A stretch of 48,930 bases of DNA. Source: Bacillus sp. EB600 (GTDB lineage Bacteria > Bacillota > Bacilli > Bacillales > Cytobacillaceae). Numbering within the stretch: position 1 is the stretch's first letter; each line of letters starts with the position of its first letter. The stretch is taken from contig NZ_JAEVLT010000034.1 of the NCBI RefSeq assembly GCF_024494385.1, positions 1 through 48,930 of the forward strand. Direction: 5' to 3'. The position numbers and the translations under genes are program-made. The notes below the pieces were generated by a model that searched no databases, was not told where the DNA came from, and worked only from the letters and a program-made list of their open reading frames with translations. Of this stretch, positions 24,757 to 32,724 are shown piece after piece.

Positions 24757-24778
24757 GGGTTGCCTCCATGGCAACCTT
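24757..24778 (+). terminator. Hairpin after GerPA/F-like gene
   Basis: GGTTGCC-TCCAT-GGCAACC is a perfect stem without a T-run; GGCAAC recurs a few bases on. Possible weak terminator. Confidence 0.4.
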
Positions 24779-24874
24779 ATAGCCTTTATGGCAACGTAAA
24801 ATTTATAACCAGTTAAATTTATCGAGTGCAGGAAAGATAAGCATTAATTTTAACAGGAAAGGAGTTACGTCATA

Positions 24875-25246
24875 ATGCTTCGTTGGATACATAAGTACTT
24901 AATCATCTTGTTATTGTTCGTTTTTTCTTTTTCCGTTTATCCTAACGTTCCCTCGGCTGAAGTCAAATACAATTCAAAGCAGCAAGCATTTTTAAATTTT
25001 GAAGAAAAAGTCAACAAGATGGTTACAGCTAGTATGGAACAATTGAATAAATTGGATGGGAAAATTGATAAAAAAATGGATAAGGAAGGTTTATATTATA
25101 TTGTTTTATTAACAAAACAAACATTCGCAGAAAGCTCCAAGGATTTTGCAAAACTTGAGATACCAAACATACTTCCGGAGAATATAAAGACATCGTTAAT
25201 ACAAATAAAAGGTGACTTTTCTTTTGGATTTAAAGCAAAAGTATGA
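24875..25246 (+). CDS. Hypothetical secreted protein, probably shortened
   Basis: ATG 24875 follows AAAGGAGTTA. Residues 1-29 are a clear signal peptide (LIILLLFVFSFSVYPNVPSA). The mature part is helical and Lys-rich, with FLNFEEKVNKMVTASMEQLN. It ends at 25246, where ATGA overlaps another frame (25243-25455, MNYYAQYLDTQSPVLYWKS) that may be its continuation after a frameshift. Function unknown; similar secreted helical proteins of bacilli are longer. Confidence 0.5.
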   Translation: MLRWIHKYLIILLLFVFSFSVYPNVPSAEVKYNSKQQAFLNFEEKVNKMVTASMEQLNKLDGKIDKKMDKEGLYYIVLLTKQTFAESSKDFAKLEIPNILPENIKTSLIQIKGDFSFGFKAKV

Positions 25247-25455
25247 ATTACTATGCACAATATTTGGATACTCAAAGCCCAGTATTGTACTGGAAGTCCA
25301 TTAAACAACGTGACATAGGTATTACCCATATTAACGGGGGATTTACCTCGTTAACTACCGTAAAAATGCAGCTAATTTTACCAGAGTATAAAGAGATACC
25401 TAGAAATACATGGGAATTAGGTAAAAGATATCTTTACAAACTACAAGGGCGTTAA
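25243..25455 (+). pseudogene. Possible frameshifted continuation of the secreted protein
   Basis: The 70-codon frame starts inside the stop of the preceding gene. MNYYAQYLDTQSPVLYW would follow naturally on a helical domain; the rest is less protein-like. No ribosome binding site of its own. Confidence 0.3.
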
Positions 25456-25576
25456 CGTGTTTAAATGGGCAGAGTGTTTTTTGAAGCCAAGGTTTTTGAC
25501 CTTCTTTTAAATTGAGGTCTATTATAGATATGTGACAATAGCAGAAGGAATTTATTCCTGCCATGTGAATAAAGCG

Positions 25577-25828
25577 TTACCGGATGCTACTGAGAAGAAA
25601 CGAAAGTTTGTTTTGAATCAAATAGGAACCTAATTGGGGAAGAATCACATTTGGCGGGCTCCACGTTGGAATTGGTTGCTGAATATGTCCCGTCATATAA
25701 TTGTGTTTATGATTGTTATTTGGATGATAGTATTGGAGATAGTGGCTATGGATATAGTAGTAATTATAATGTGCAATAGCTGCCCCATAATGTCCAGGAT
25801 ATGGTCCAGTTGTAATTGTAAGGGTCAA
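25577..25828 (-). CDS. His/Tyr-rich coat-like protein, about 83 aa
   Basis: The minus-strand TTG at 25828 lies behind AAAGAGGTGTG. The product begins (M)TLTITTGPYPGHYGAAIA and has a striking Tyr/His/Asn-rich middle (HYNYYYIHSHYLQYYHPNNN). Such composition is typical of small spore coat proteins. The C-terminal 25 residues look ordinary and could follow a frameshift. Confidence 0.5.
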   Translation of the reverse strand: MTLTITTGPYPGHYGAAIAHYNYYYIHSHYLQYYHPNNNHKHNYMTGHIQQPIPTWSPPNVILPQLGSYLIQNKLSFLLSSIR

Positions 25829-25866
25829 TTCACACACCTCTTTCAAAAGGTATATTTTATAATATG

Positions 25867-26456
25867 AGGTACAAGCAATTTCTTTACTTATATTAAATAT
25901 ATAGTTGAAAAGTAATTTATAAAAATAATTTGGAGTTAGATTTATTGGTCATTTGACATTGAATGTGGCGAGAATTTTTATATCACTATACTGTTGAAAA
26001 TGCGTCGTTCGTTATGCATTCGGCTGATTGCTGAGGATGATTACATTTATGGATAGTAATGTTGGAATCAGTTTAAAAACTTATTAAACAAAAGAAAGGA
26101 ATCGTTACATATGGAAGAAATGGGAAAGCCTCGCCTACCCGCTTTTGGTTGAATAAGTGGAAAAAACAAAAAAGCCTGACTGAGGTTATTGTTCCTAATT
26201 TGCATGATTATAGAAACCTTTGCTGATAATGGGACAATGCTAACAGTGGGAAAGTATAACGGTAGCTATGATAATGACGTAGAAATTGCCTGTCAATGCT
26301 TTCCCCTTCGGATAGTTAGTGATCCAATCAACTTTTTCGATAGAATCTAGTAAATAAATACGCGATTCCTCTTTGAATTGCTTCAGTTAATCCTTTCTTT
26401 AGTAGCAATCAGTGAATCCAGTGGTTTACCCTCTCATAAACGGACCGGAGTTTAAA
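25867..26456. other. Degenerate intergenic DNA
   Basis: No intact gene. A 48-codon open frame at 26204-26350 (MIIETFADNGTMLTVGKYNG...) reads like protein but lacks a ribosome binding site and has a related stretch in a different frame upstream (WKKQKSLTEVIVPNLHDYRN), so it is probably a decayed gene of unknown type. Confidence 0.4.
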
Positions 26457-26628
26457 AAGCCTCTTTAAGAATTAAAACAGGGTGACACCATGATTGTTAC
26501 AAAATTAGATCGTTTCGCCTGGATAACAACAGACGGAATCAACACCATTAAAAGCCTATTTGAAAAAGGAATAAAGGTTCACGTTCTGAATATGGGACTT
26601 GTCGAGGATACACCAACAACATGTTAAA
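26457..26628 (+). pseudogene. Serine recombinase (resolvase/invertase) fragment
   Basis: Reads MIVTKLDRFAWITTDGINTI then KSLFEKGIKVHVLNMGLVED-TPT, the middle of the resolvase catalytic domain. The LDR motif is kept, followed by A-W where family members have A-R-S. The N-terminal catalytic Ser region and the DNA-binding domain are missing. It ends at a long perfect hairpin. Confidence 0.85.
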
Positions 26629-26664
26629 GGACGTTTCCACAAAGGGGACGTCCTTTAACATGTT
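26618..26664. repeat. 17-bp perfect inverted repeat
   Basis: AACATGTTAAAGGACGT (26618-26634) and its exact reverse complement (26648-26664) flank a 13-nt loop that can pair further (TTCC/GGGG). No T-run on either side, so it is not a typical terminator. Confidence 0.8.
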
Positions 26665-26819
26665 ACCAATTCAGCAGAACGTTTACATATTAAATTTAGT
26701 CAACGCCTTAGAACGGAATTGTCATAAGAAAATGGGCGGAGCATGTGAATCTACCCCTAAAGTGACTTTATACTTATTCTAGGTTTAGTCAGTAACCAGC
26801 CTTTTACATTTTTCCTTAT

Positions 26820-27188
26820 TCAATACCACTGCAGGTCATGTACTGTACTATAAAAAGGAGGAGTATACCGATATTTTGTATATTGGCTAAGTTGCATTGC
26901 CATACCACGACATTCTTTGGCGCAGGTCAAACACTTTTGTCCGCATATTTGGGATTCCTGATCTAAGTGTTTAAGGCATTCATTTCCGCGGACTTCGCAA
27001 ACATAGGCACAATACTCACAAATTGACTTCATGAGACTGCTATTTCCAACTATGAACTTTGCGCATATTTCACAAATAGTTCCACAATCGGCTAATAATT
27101 TAATTTGCTGCTTTCTTGAATGCACATCGTGTTTGCTTAGTAACATATCGCATGTTTTAAAACATATGCTTGCACACTCTTGAAGCAT
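26820..27188 (-). CDS. DUF326 Cys-rich four-helix protein (YhjQ/Csp-like)
   Basis: A 122-aa protein with Cys on one face of four helices: QECASICFKTCDML, LADCGTICEICAKF, ICEYCAYVCEVRGNEC, CGQKCLTCAKECRGM. This is the ferredoxin-like DUF326 pattern of B. subtilis YhjQ and of copper-storage Csp proteins, so it may store or buffer Cu(I). It lacks the extreme N-terminal first Cys pair of YhjQ and carries an extra Tyr-rich tail. Ribosome binding site AGGACG is modest. Single gene. Confidence 0.82.
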   Translation of the reverse strand: MLQECASICFKTCDMLLSKHDVHSRKQQIKLLADCGTICEICAKFIVGNSSLMKSICEYCAYVCEVRGNECLKHLDQESQICGQKCLTCAKECRGMAMQLSQYTKYRYTPPFYSTVHDLQWY

Positions 27189-27459
27189 TCAAATCGTCCT
27201 TGTCGGCACCATCATTTGAGGTTGCACTATCAGATCTCCTTTATTTTTTCTTTACCTGATAAAGTATTCGTCTATATGGATGTCCTGTTATCGACATAGA
27301 CTAAATTGGGTATTGTAAGGACTCTTAAATTAAATAAAGCAAGGCGCAAGAAAAACTACAGGAAGATTCAAGATAATAAGACATACATTATCGGCGTTTG
27401 GGTCGAGGTGGAGTTTTAATTCTATACAAGGGTTACATGGCTGTTTTCCATAAGGGAGC
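27189..27459. other. Intergenic, no feature seen
   Basis: A short gap without a supported gene; separates two leftward genes. Confidence 0.3.
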
Positions 27460-27906
27460 TTAAATTTGTGAAACTACTTTCTGAATGGAAAGTCCTACAA
27501 TTAAACCTGGTATAACAAAGATCATTGGTAGCCAAACAGGACCGAATAAAATCCCGAATATTTGTAAACTCGAAGAATAGATCAAGCCAACTGTTACAAA
27601 ATAAGCCATCATTACGAATGGAACATACGAATAAGCTTTTTTACCACCCCCAGCATCTCGATAAGCATCCCACATTGCAAAAAAGTACAGGCATGGATAG
27701 AACATAAGCCACTGGTAATTCGTTTGTCGTATCGCTGCTTGAATGTTTCCATGGAAACTTAAAATAATGATTTCATTAAAATTCGCTTGAACATTTACTA
27801 AAAACTCTAAAAAGACAAAAGTAAGTCCCTTAACAAACTTTCCATTTAAAAATTGACCAAATCCAGGAAGTGCAATGCTCCAAAGTAACCTTTCAATTGC
27901 CCTCAT
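27460..27906 (-). CDS. Multi-pass membrane protein, TM2-like
   Basis: A 148-aa integral membrane protein with about four hydrophobic segments. LPGFGQFLNGKFVKGLTFVF near the N-terminus is the glycine/Phe turn typical of TM2-like proteins, followed by MWDAYRDAGGGKKAYSYVPF and a hydrophobic C-terminus. ATG 27906 follows AAAGGATATAGG. No catalytic residues are recognisable and the function is unknown. Confidence 0.72.
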   Translation of the reverse strand: MRAIERLLWSIALPGFGQFLNGKFVKGLTFVFLEFLVNVQANFNEIIILSFHGNIQAAIRQTNYQWLMFYPCLYFFAMWDAYRDAGGGKKAYSYVPFVMMAYFVTVGLIYSSSLQIFGILFGPVWLPMIFVIPGLIVGLSIQKVVSQI

Positions 27907-28065
27907 TACCTATATCCTTTCTCTTTTTATTTAATATTGAACGTAAAATTAGTTTTTACATTTTTTATAATTTCTTGACATTCTTTAAAAAAGAAACGGT
28001 GGTAGTAATAAAAGAACGGAATCGTGGAATAATCAAACTATTACTGTACTAGCGGGAGGGCTAAT

Positions 28066-29040
28066 ATGAATGACATAGCTTTAAGTGCTTCGGAGTTAGG
28101 GAACTTATGGCAGGCCTATCGAGAAAAATCAATGATGCTTAGGGCCTTGGAGTATTTTATTGAAAGGTCTAATGAGAAAGAGTCTACAGATATTTTGCAA
28201 AATGTTTACACAATTGAAAGCAAAAATGAAGAAAAAGTTAAAACGATTTTCAAGAATGCTGGAGCTGTTATTCCCACCGCTTTTATCGAAAGTGATGTAA
28301 ATAAAAATGCACCGCAATTATTTGACGATAATTATGTACTTATGTATGTTCGAATGATGAGTAAAGTTTTAACAGGTCTTTATTCCTTACATTCAGGAAT
28401 GTCATATAGACCGGACATTCGTGATTTGTATATGGACTTCACGACGGATACCCAACGTGTTTATTCCTTAACAACACAACATCTGTTAGATAAAGGAGTT
28501 TTAACGCGTCCCCCTATCGTTCCTATGCCTAAAGAAGTAGAATTCATCGAAAATACAAGCTATACGAGTGGCTTAAATCCATTTCGTAAAAAGCGGGCGC
28601 TCAATACGGTTGAAATCGGTTTGGTATACCAATCCTTGGAAGTGAATATTACGGGGATGCAATTGATGGAGGGCTTTGAACAAGTAGCCAAAGAACCAGA
28701 TGTGAAAAATTATTTTAAACGAGGAAAAGAACTGGCAAAAGAAATAATATCGATAATGAGTAACCTTTTATTAGAAAGCGATATACCTGCTCCTGTTACC
28801 TGGGGAGGTATGATTACTAATTCGACCATTCCGCCCTTTTCTGACAAACTTATGATGTATAACACCAATTTATTATCGATGTTTGGTCTCGGAAGTAACT
28901 CGGTTGGGGCAGCTTTTAGTTTTCGAAGCGATTTGCTTTTAAAAATGGGCAGTATTATGACGAGTACGTTTGATTTTGCTAAAGATGGGGGAACGATTCT
29001 AATGCAACATGGTTGGATGGAGGAACCTCCAGGCAGTTGA
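28066..29040 (+). CDS. DUF3231 family protein
   Basis: A 324-aa helical protein starting at ATG 28066 (GGGAGGG). It is made of two related four-helix halves (about 10-165 and 185-320), each opening with a similar helix (LGNLWQAYREKSMMLRALEY; IGLVYQSLEVNITGMQLMEG). A loop FSDKLMMYNTNLLSMFGLGS-NSVG precedes the end. DUF3231 is widespread in spore-formers and resembles the ferritin-like/coat protein F fold. No metal site can be confidently named. Role unknown, probably spore-related or stress-related. Confidence 0.85.
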   Translation: MNDIALSASELGNLWQAYREKSMMLRALEYFIERSNEKESTDILQNVYTIESKNEEKVKTIFKNAGAVIPTAFIESDVNKNAPQLFDDNYVLMYVRMMSKVLTGLYSLHSGMSYRPDIRDLYMDFTTDTQRVYSLTTQHLLDKGVLTRPPIVPMPKEVEFIENTSYTSGLNPFRKKRALNTVEIGLVYQSLEVNITGMQLMEGFEQVAKEPDVKNYFKRGKELAKEIISIMSNLLLESDIPAPVTWGGMITNSTIPPFSDKLMMYNTNLLSMFGLGSNSVGAAFSFRSDLLLKMGSIMTSTFDFAKDGGTILMQHGWMEEPPGS

Positions 29041-29219
29041 TAGAAATTGATAACGTAAAGTCCTAAAGGGGAATAGTAATGCGGAAAAACTAACAGAAAC
29101 CTTATTATGGAATGCGCCTTTCCTAGTAGTTTTTAAATAAAAGCATCTAAAAAGCTATCCTTTGTCATCTTGAAAACTTAGGTAAATTCACAAAGCCATT
29201 TTGTGAGGTTCCCAATCGG
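29041..29219. other. Spacer after DUF3231
   Basis: No gene or terminator recognised. Confidence 0.25.
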
Positions 29220-29638
29220 TTGGGAGTGTATAAAATAAACACGAAACTGCTATTTATTTTAGTTTTTAGCTGCGGTTTATTGTTAATAGGGTTTAATAAA
29301 TCTGAAGAGATAGGGATACTTTCGGTTGTTGAATCAATGATTACTGCAATAAATGAAAAGTATGCTGAAGGTTACATTCAAACTTTAAGCGATTATTTTA
29401 TTAAAGTTAGATATGGAGATAAAGACTTCATAAAGCAAATATGAAGAACTTTGGCCATGTAGATTTGCTAGAAATTAAAGTCGCTGCAGTAAAAACATAT
29501 TTGTCATTTGTAAATTATAAATTATTACATACAGATGATAGTAATAAGAAAACAACCTTTTATGGTGAAATAATCTTGGAAAAGACAAATGAGGGTTGGA
29601 AAATATACTCTATTTTTGAGCATAGCGACTGCCGATAG
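29220..29638 (+). pseudogene. Exported NTF2-like/lipoprotein-type gene with frameshift
   Basis: Two overlapping frames belong together: 29220-29444 (hydrophobic leader LLFILVFSCGLLLIGF, then VVESMITAINEKYAEGYIQTL) and 29441-29638 (MKNFGHVDLLEIKVAAVKTY ... GEIILEKTNEGWKIYSIFEH). The join at AAATATGAAG is a +1-type slip. LFSCG resembles a lipobox. The second part with EIILEKTNEGWKI is typical of an NTF2-like end. It may be broken, or a sequencing slip. Confidence 0.6.
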
Positions 29639-29661
29639 CCTTTTCAAAAATATGGTTTGTC

Positions 29662-29952
29662 TTAGTTTTCCTTCCAGAAGTCAATAAGGTACTCGACTTG
29701 CTTTTTGTCCACTATGTTTACAGCAAAATAAACGATATCCTTATATTTCACTTTTCTAATTGGATTTTTTACAACGTTATGCATTTCCCTAAAGACCATT
29801 ATATCCGGTATTGTAAAAGCAACTAAAATAATGGCCCTCTTACCACTTATGCCCCAGGTACCCCTTGTTCCCATAACTAGAGGTACAGGGCTTTTCCTAC
29901 TTTTTAGATAATTGTAAACCCACTCTTGTTCGCTTAAGGTTTTTTCGCTCAT
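29662..29952 (-). CDS. Hypothetical protein, 96 aa
   Basis: Minus strand from ATG 29952 behind AAAGGTGGG. The sequence has QEWVYNYLKSRKSPVPLVMG, a mixed middle and YKDIVYFAVNIVDKKQVEYL at the C-terminus, an alpha/beta pattern. No family recognised. Not obviously linked to the deacetylase gene downstream. Confidence 0.55.
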   Translation of the reverse strand: MSEKTLSEQEWVYNYLKSRKSPVPLVMGTRGTWGISGKRAIILVAFTIPDIMVFREMHNVVKNPIRKVKYKDIVYFAVNIVDKKQVEYLIDFWKEN

Positions 29953-30017
29953 ATAAATAGTCCCACCTTTATTTGAACAGTTTTCCGATATCCGTATTTT
30001 GCCTTCTAGCTAACCGA

Positions 30018-30968
30018 TTAATTAACGCGTTTTTCACTCATAAGATCACTCACGGTACCAAGTTGGTACCCCTTTGCCTTGATACCAGTTATCATAGCGT
30101 CTAGTCCTTCTGCTACTGGCTTTGTTGGATGCATAAGAACCATTGACCCATTATCTACATTTTTTACAATACGCTTCACCATTTCTTCCGTTTGGGGTTT
30201 TCTCCAATCAACCGTATCAACTGTCCATAAAATAGTTTTCATGTTAAGTTTCTCTGCAACTTGAACGGTTACTTGATTGAAACTTCCGCTTGGCGGCGCA
30301 AACCACTTTGGTGTTATACCAAGGGTTGCCTTAATGACATCATTCGTCTTTTTCAACTCTACCATGGTTTCAGCCTCAGAACGCTGTTGGAGATTCGGAT
30401 GACTATAAGCATGGTTGCCAATTTCATGACCGGCATCCATAATCTCCTGTGCTAAATCAGGATTTTTTTTAACCCAACTGCCATCAAAAAAGAATGTTGC
30501 CTTAACCCCGAAGTCATTTAGAATCTTAAGGATTGTCGGGATGTACTCATTACCCCAAGCAACATTAATTAATAAAGCTACCATTGGTTTTTGCGGATTG
30601 CCTCTGTAGATAGGCTCGGAGTCCAAATCCTCCAAATGTACGTTTGGCGATATTTCCTTAAAGACGACCTTTTTTTTAGAAAAATCACCGCTCTCCTTCA
30701 CTTTTTCATAACTTGCCTTCACATCTACATCTAACCCGTTATATCCGGGTATCGCCTTCCATATTTTATCGACGCGTGCATCAATCGGTTCGATTTTATG
30801 CTCGTTTCTGTAAGCTTGAAATTTATTGTAAAGTTTATCATTGTTTACCTTTGAGGAAGATGTGTCGGTCCCTATAGCGATAGAGTGATATGGATTCATG
30901 AAGATTCCTAGTGTCATTACTAACATACTGATCATTGATATAAAAAATAGTTTATTTTTTATCCACAT
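30018..30968 (-). CDS. ylxY: YlxY-like polysaccharide deacetylase homologue
   Basis: A 316-aa exported protein; ATG 30968 follows GGAGGG and starts a signal/anchor (LFFISMISMLVMTLGIF). The NodB fold follows from about residue 120. ALLINVAWGNEYIP occupies the place of the metal-binding TFDDG motif, so the catalytic Asp pair is absent, as in B. subtilis YlxY. The second motif HEIGNHAYSHPNL is kept. FAPPSGSFN replaces RPPSGSYN, losing the Arg, and LWTVDTVDW and VLMHPT are typical. It is thus likely a non-classical or inactive deacetylase. ylxY usually lies in the rpsO-pnp-ylxY-mlpA region; none of those genes is here. A further N-terminal extension to 31286 has no start signal. Confidence 0.85.
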   Translation of the reverse strand: MWIKNKLFFISMISMLVMTLGIFMNPYHSIAIGTDTSSSKVNNDKLYNKFQAYRNEHKIEPIDARVDKIWKAIPGYNGLDVDVKASYEKVKESGDFSKKKVVFKEISPNVHLEDLDSEPIYRGNPQKPMVALLINVAWGNEYIPTILKILNDFGVKATFFFDGSWVKKNPDLAQEIMDAGHEIGNHAYSHPNLQQRSEAETMVELKKTNDVIKATLGITPKWFAPPSGSFNQVTVQVAEKLNMKTILWTVDTVDWRKPQTEEMVKRIVKNVDNGSMVLMHPTKPVAEGLDAMITGIKAKGYQLGTVSDLMSEKRVN

Positions 30969-31069
30969 TAAAAACCCTCCATGAAACTTTAATAATTTGT
31001 CTTTGTGGAATAAGAGACGGACACCCAACATATGCTGTGAATGGCGACAACAGGGAACGGGGTGAAATA

Positions 31070-31846
31070 ATGGGTTATACAGACAACTACAATAGGGATA
31101 TTTATGGAATAATGGACTTTTGGGTCCGGAATAGTTATGATCACAGTCGATTTTTCGACAGGGAAATAAGTCACCATGAACTGGAATTAGCACGTGCAAA
31201 CCAACAGTCAACCCAACGTATGGGGGCCGTTCTAAAAAAGATAGAGTCGAAAGCAGACGATATCGGATCTTTGATTCATGAAGCACAACAAGCTGTGCAT
31301 GAATATCATGGTATTGTCGCCCATACGATGGACAAAGCTTTGCATTGTGAGGTTATTATTTCAACGCCGACGTCGCTTCTCGACCATATGGTAAGAGAAG
31401 CAGAAGAGTCCCAGAAGATCTTTAAACTATTACTGAGTGGCGGTGGACAATATACACAAGCGGATGCATCGATACATGAAAGTATATTTTGGTTAAGACA
31501 AATGGCTGATCATCTAGGCTATATACGTCATTATTTGGATGTATCCAATTATGATTTGAACTTCAAGGTAACAATGATGATGCAAAAGTTTGAGCGGCTA
31601 TTTATGCAGGCAACTGCACTTAGAACAATGATCCGAAAACCGCGCAATGAGATGTTGCCGATTTTAAAGCAATTTAATAAAACGATTATTAAGGAAGCCA
31701 AGGATCTTGAAGCATTTAAATTAGAATTAGATGATTTAATCAAACAATGTGCAGCCGTTACAACTTCGCCACCAGATTTATTAGAACATATTGCCAGAGA
31801 GGCTCATCATCTCTGGAGAAATTTGGAGGATGGAATTATAACATAA
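31070..31846 (+). CDS. DUF2935 family protein
   Basis: A 258-aa all-helical protein from ATG 31070 (GGGGTGA). It has two ferritin-like halves: IMDFWVRNSYDHSRFFDREI opens the first and IFWLRQMADHLGYIRHYLDV the second, with repeated H and E residues on helices (EVIISTPTSLLDHMVREAEE) that could bind iron. The family is common in Bacillus and Clostridium and is of unknown role. It is divergent from the ylxY gene and converges on the SDR gene, the stop codons touching (31846/31847). Confidence 0.82.
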   Translation: MGYTDNYNRDIYGIMDFWVRNSYDHSRFFDREISHHELELARANQQSTQRMGAVLKKIESKADDIGSLIHEAQQAVHEYHGIVAHTMDKALHCEVIISTPTSLLDHMVREAEESQKIFKLLLSGGGQYTQADASIHESIFWLRQMADHLGYIRHYLDVSNYDLNFKVTMMMQKFERLFMQATALRTMIRKPRNEMLPILKQFNKTIIKEAKDLEAFKLELDDLIKQCAAVTTSPPDLLEHIAREAHHLWRNLEDGIIT

Positions 31847-32707
31847 CTACCCGTTAATGACGATTCCCCCATTTACATGCAAAAATTGCCCAGACATATA
31901 AGAGGAATCCTCTGACGCTAAAAATACGTACGCAGGCGCAACTTCCTGGGGGTGGCCCGCCCGTTTCATCGGTGTCTTCGCTCCCCAGTTTGCCACTTGG
32001 TCGGCGGGAAATGAAGCCGGGATCAACGGTGTCCAAATATTGCCTGGGCATACACCATTTACGCGAATTCCCTTAACATGAAGCGACTTGGAAAGAGAAC
32101 GTGTGAAAGCGACAATGGCACCCTTCGTTGCCGAATAGTCGATTAACTGTTCGTTTCCTTCGTAGGCTGTCAAGGATGCAGCGTTAATAATAGTACTTCC
32201 TCGTTTCATATGTGGCAGCGCAGCCTTCGTTAAATAAAAGATGGAATAAAAGTTAGTGCGAAATGTTTTTTCCATTTGTTCAGCTGTGATGTATTCCAGA
32301 TCCATTTGGACATGTTGTTCTGCCGCGTTGTTAACAAGAATATCCAATTTACCGAATTCATTAACCGTTTGTTCCACTACTTGTTTACAAAAGGCTTCGT
32401 TTCCGATATCCCCTGAAATTAGAAGACAGCGGCGTCCCTTCTGTTCTACCACCTGCTTTGTTTCCTCCGCGTCATTGTGCTCATTAAGATAAACAATGGC
32501 AACGTCAGCACTTTCTTTAGCAAAGGCGACGGCAATCGCCCGTCCTTGTCCACTGTCCCCCCCAGTAATGATCGCAATCTTATCTTTTAGTTTTCCACTG
32601 CCCTTATAATTAGGGTTATCATAGGCGGGTCTAGGATTCATTAGTGATTCAATGCCTGGCTGCTGGCTTTGATGTTGTGGTGGAAAAGGTGTCGGCATGG
32701 TTTCCAT
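31847..32707 (-). CDS. Short-chain dehydrogenase/reductase (YhdF/YhxD group)
   Basis: NAD(P)-dependent oxidoreductase of 286 aa. The long N-terminus with PFPPQHQSQQPGIESLMNP is typical of the general-stress SDR group. The cofactor motif is ITGGDSGQGRAIA, NNAAEQH is the conserved structural motif, and the catalytic set Ser...Tyr-x-x-x-Lys is IINAASLTAY ... DYSATKGA. ATG 32707 (AAGGGGA) is preferred over 32728, which overlaps the upstream gene. It follows the pyruvate-oxidase-type gene by an overlap of stop and ribosome binding site, so the two form an operon. The substrate is unknown. Confidence 0.92.
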   Translation of the reverse strand: METMPTPFPPQHQSQQPGIESLMNPRPAYDNPNYKGSGKLKDKIAIITGGDSGQGRAIAVAFAKESADVAIVYLNEHNDAEETKQVVEQKGRRCLLISGDIGNEAFCKQVVEQTVNEFGKLDILVNNAAEQHVQMDLEYITAEQMEKTFRTNFYSIFYLTKAALPHMKRGSTIINAASLTAYEGNEQLIDYSATKGAIVAFTRSLSKSLHVKGIRVNGVCPGNIWTPLIPASFPADQVANWGAKTPMKRAGHPQEVAPAYVFLASEDSSYMSGQFLHVNGGIVING

Positions 32708-32724
32708 TAATTTTATTTCCCCTT

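Noticed and set aside
30969..31286. N-terminal extension of the YlxY-like protein
   Set aside because: The ribosome binding site and signal peptide point to ATG 30968, and the extension overlaps the divergent DUF2935 gene antisense.
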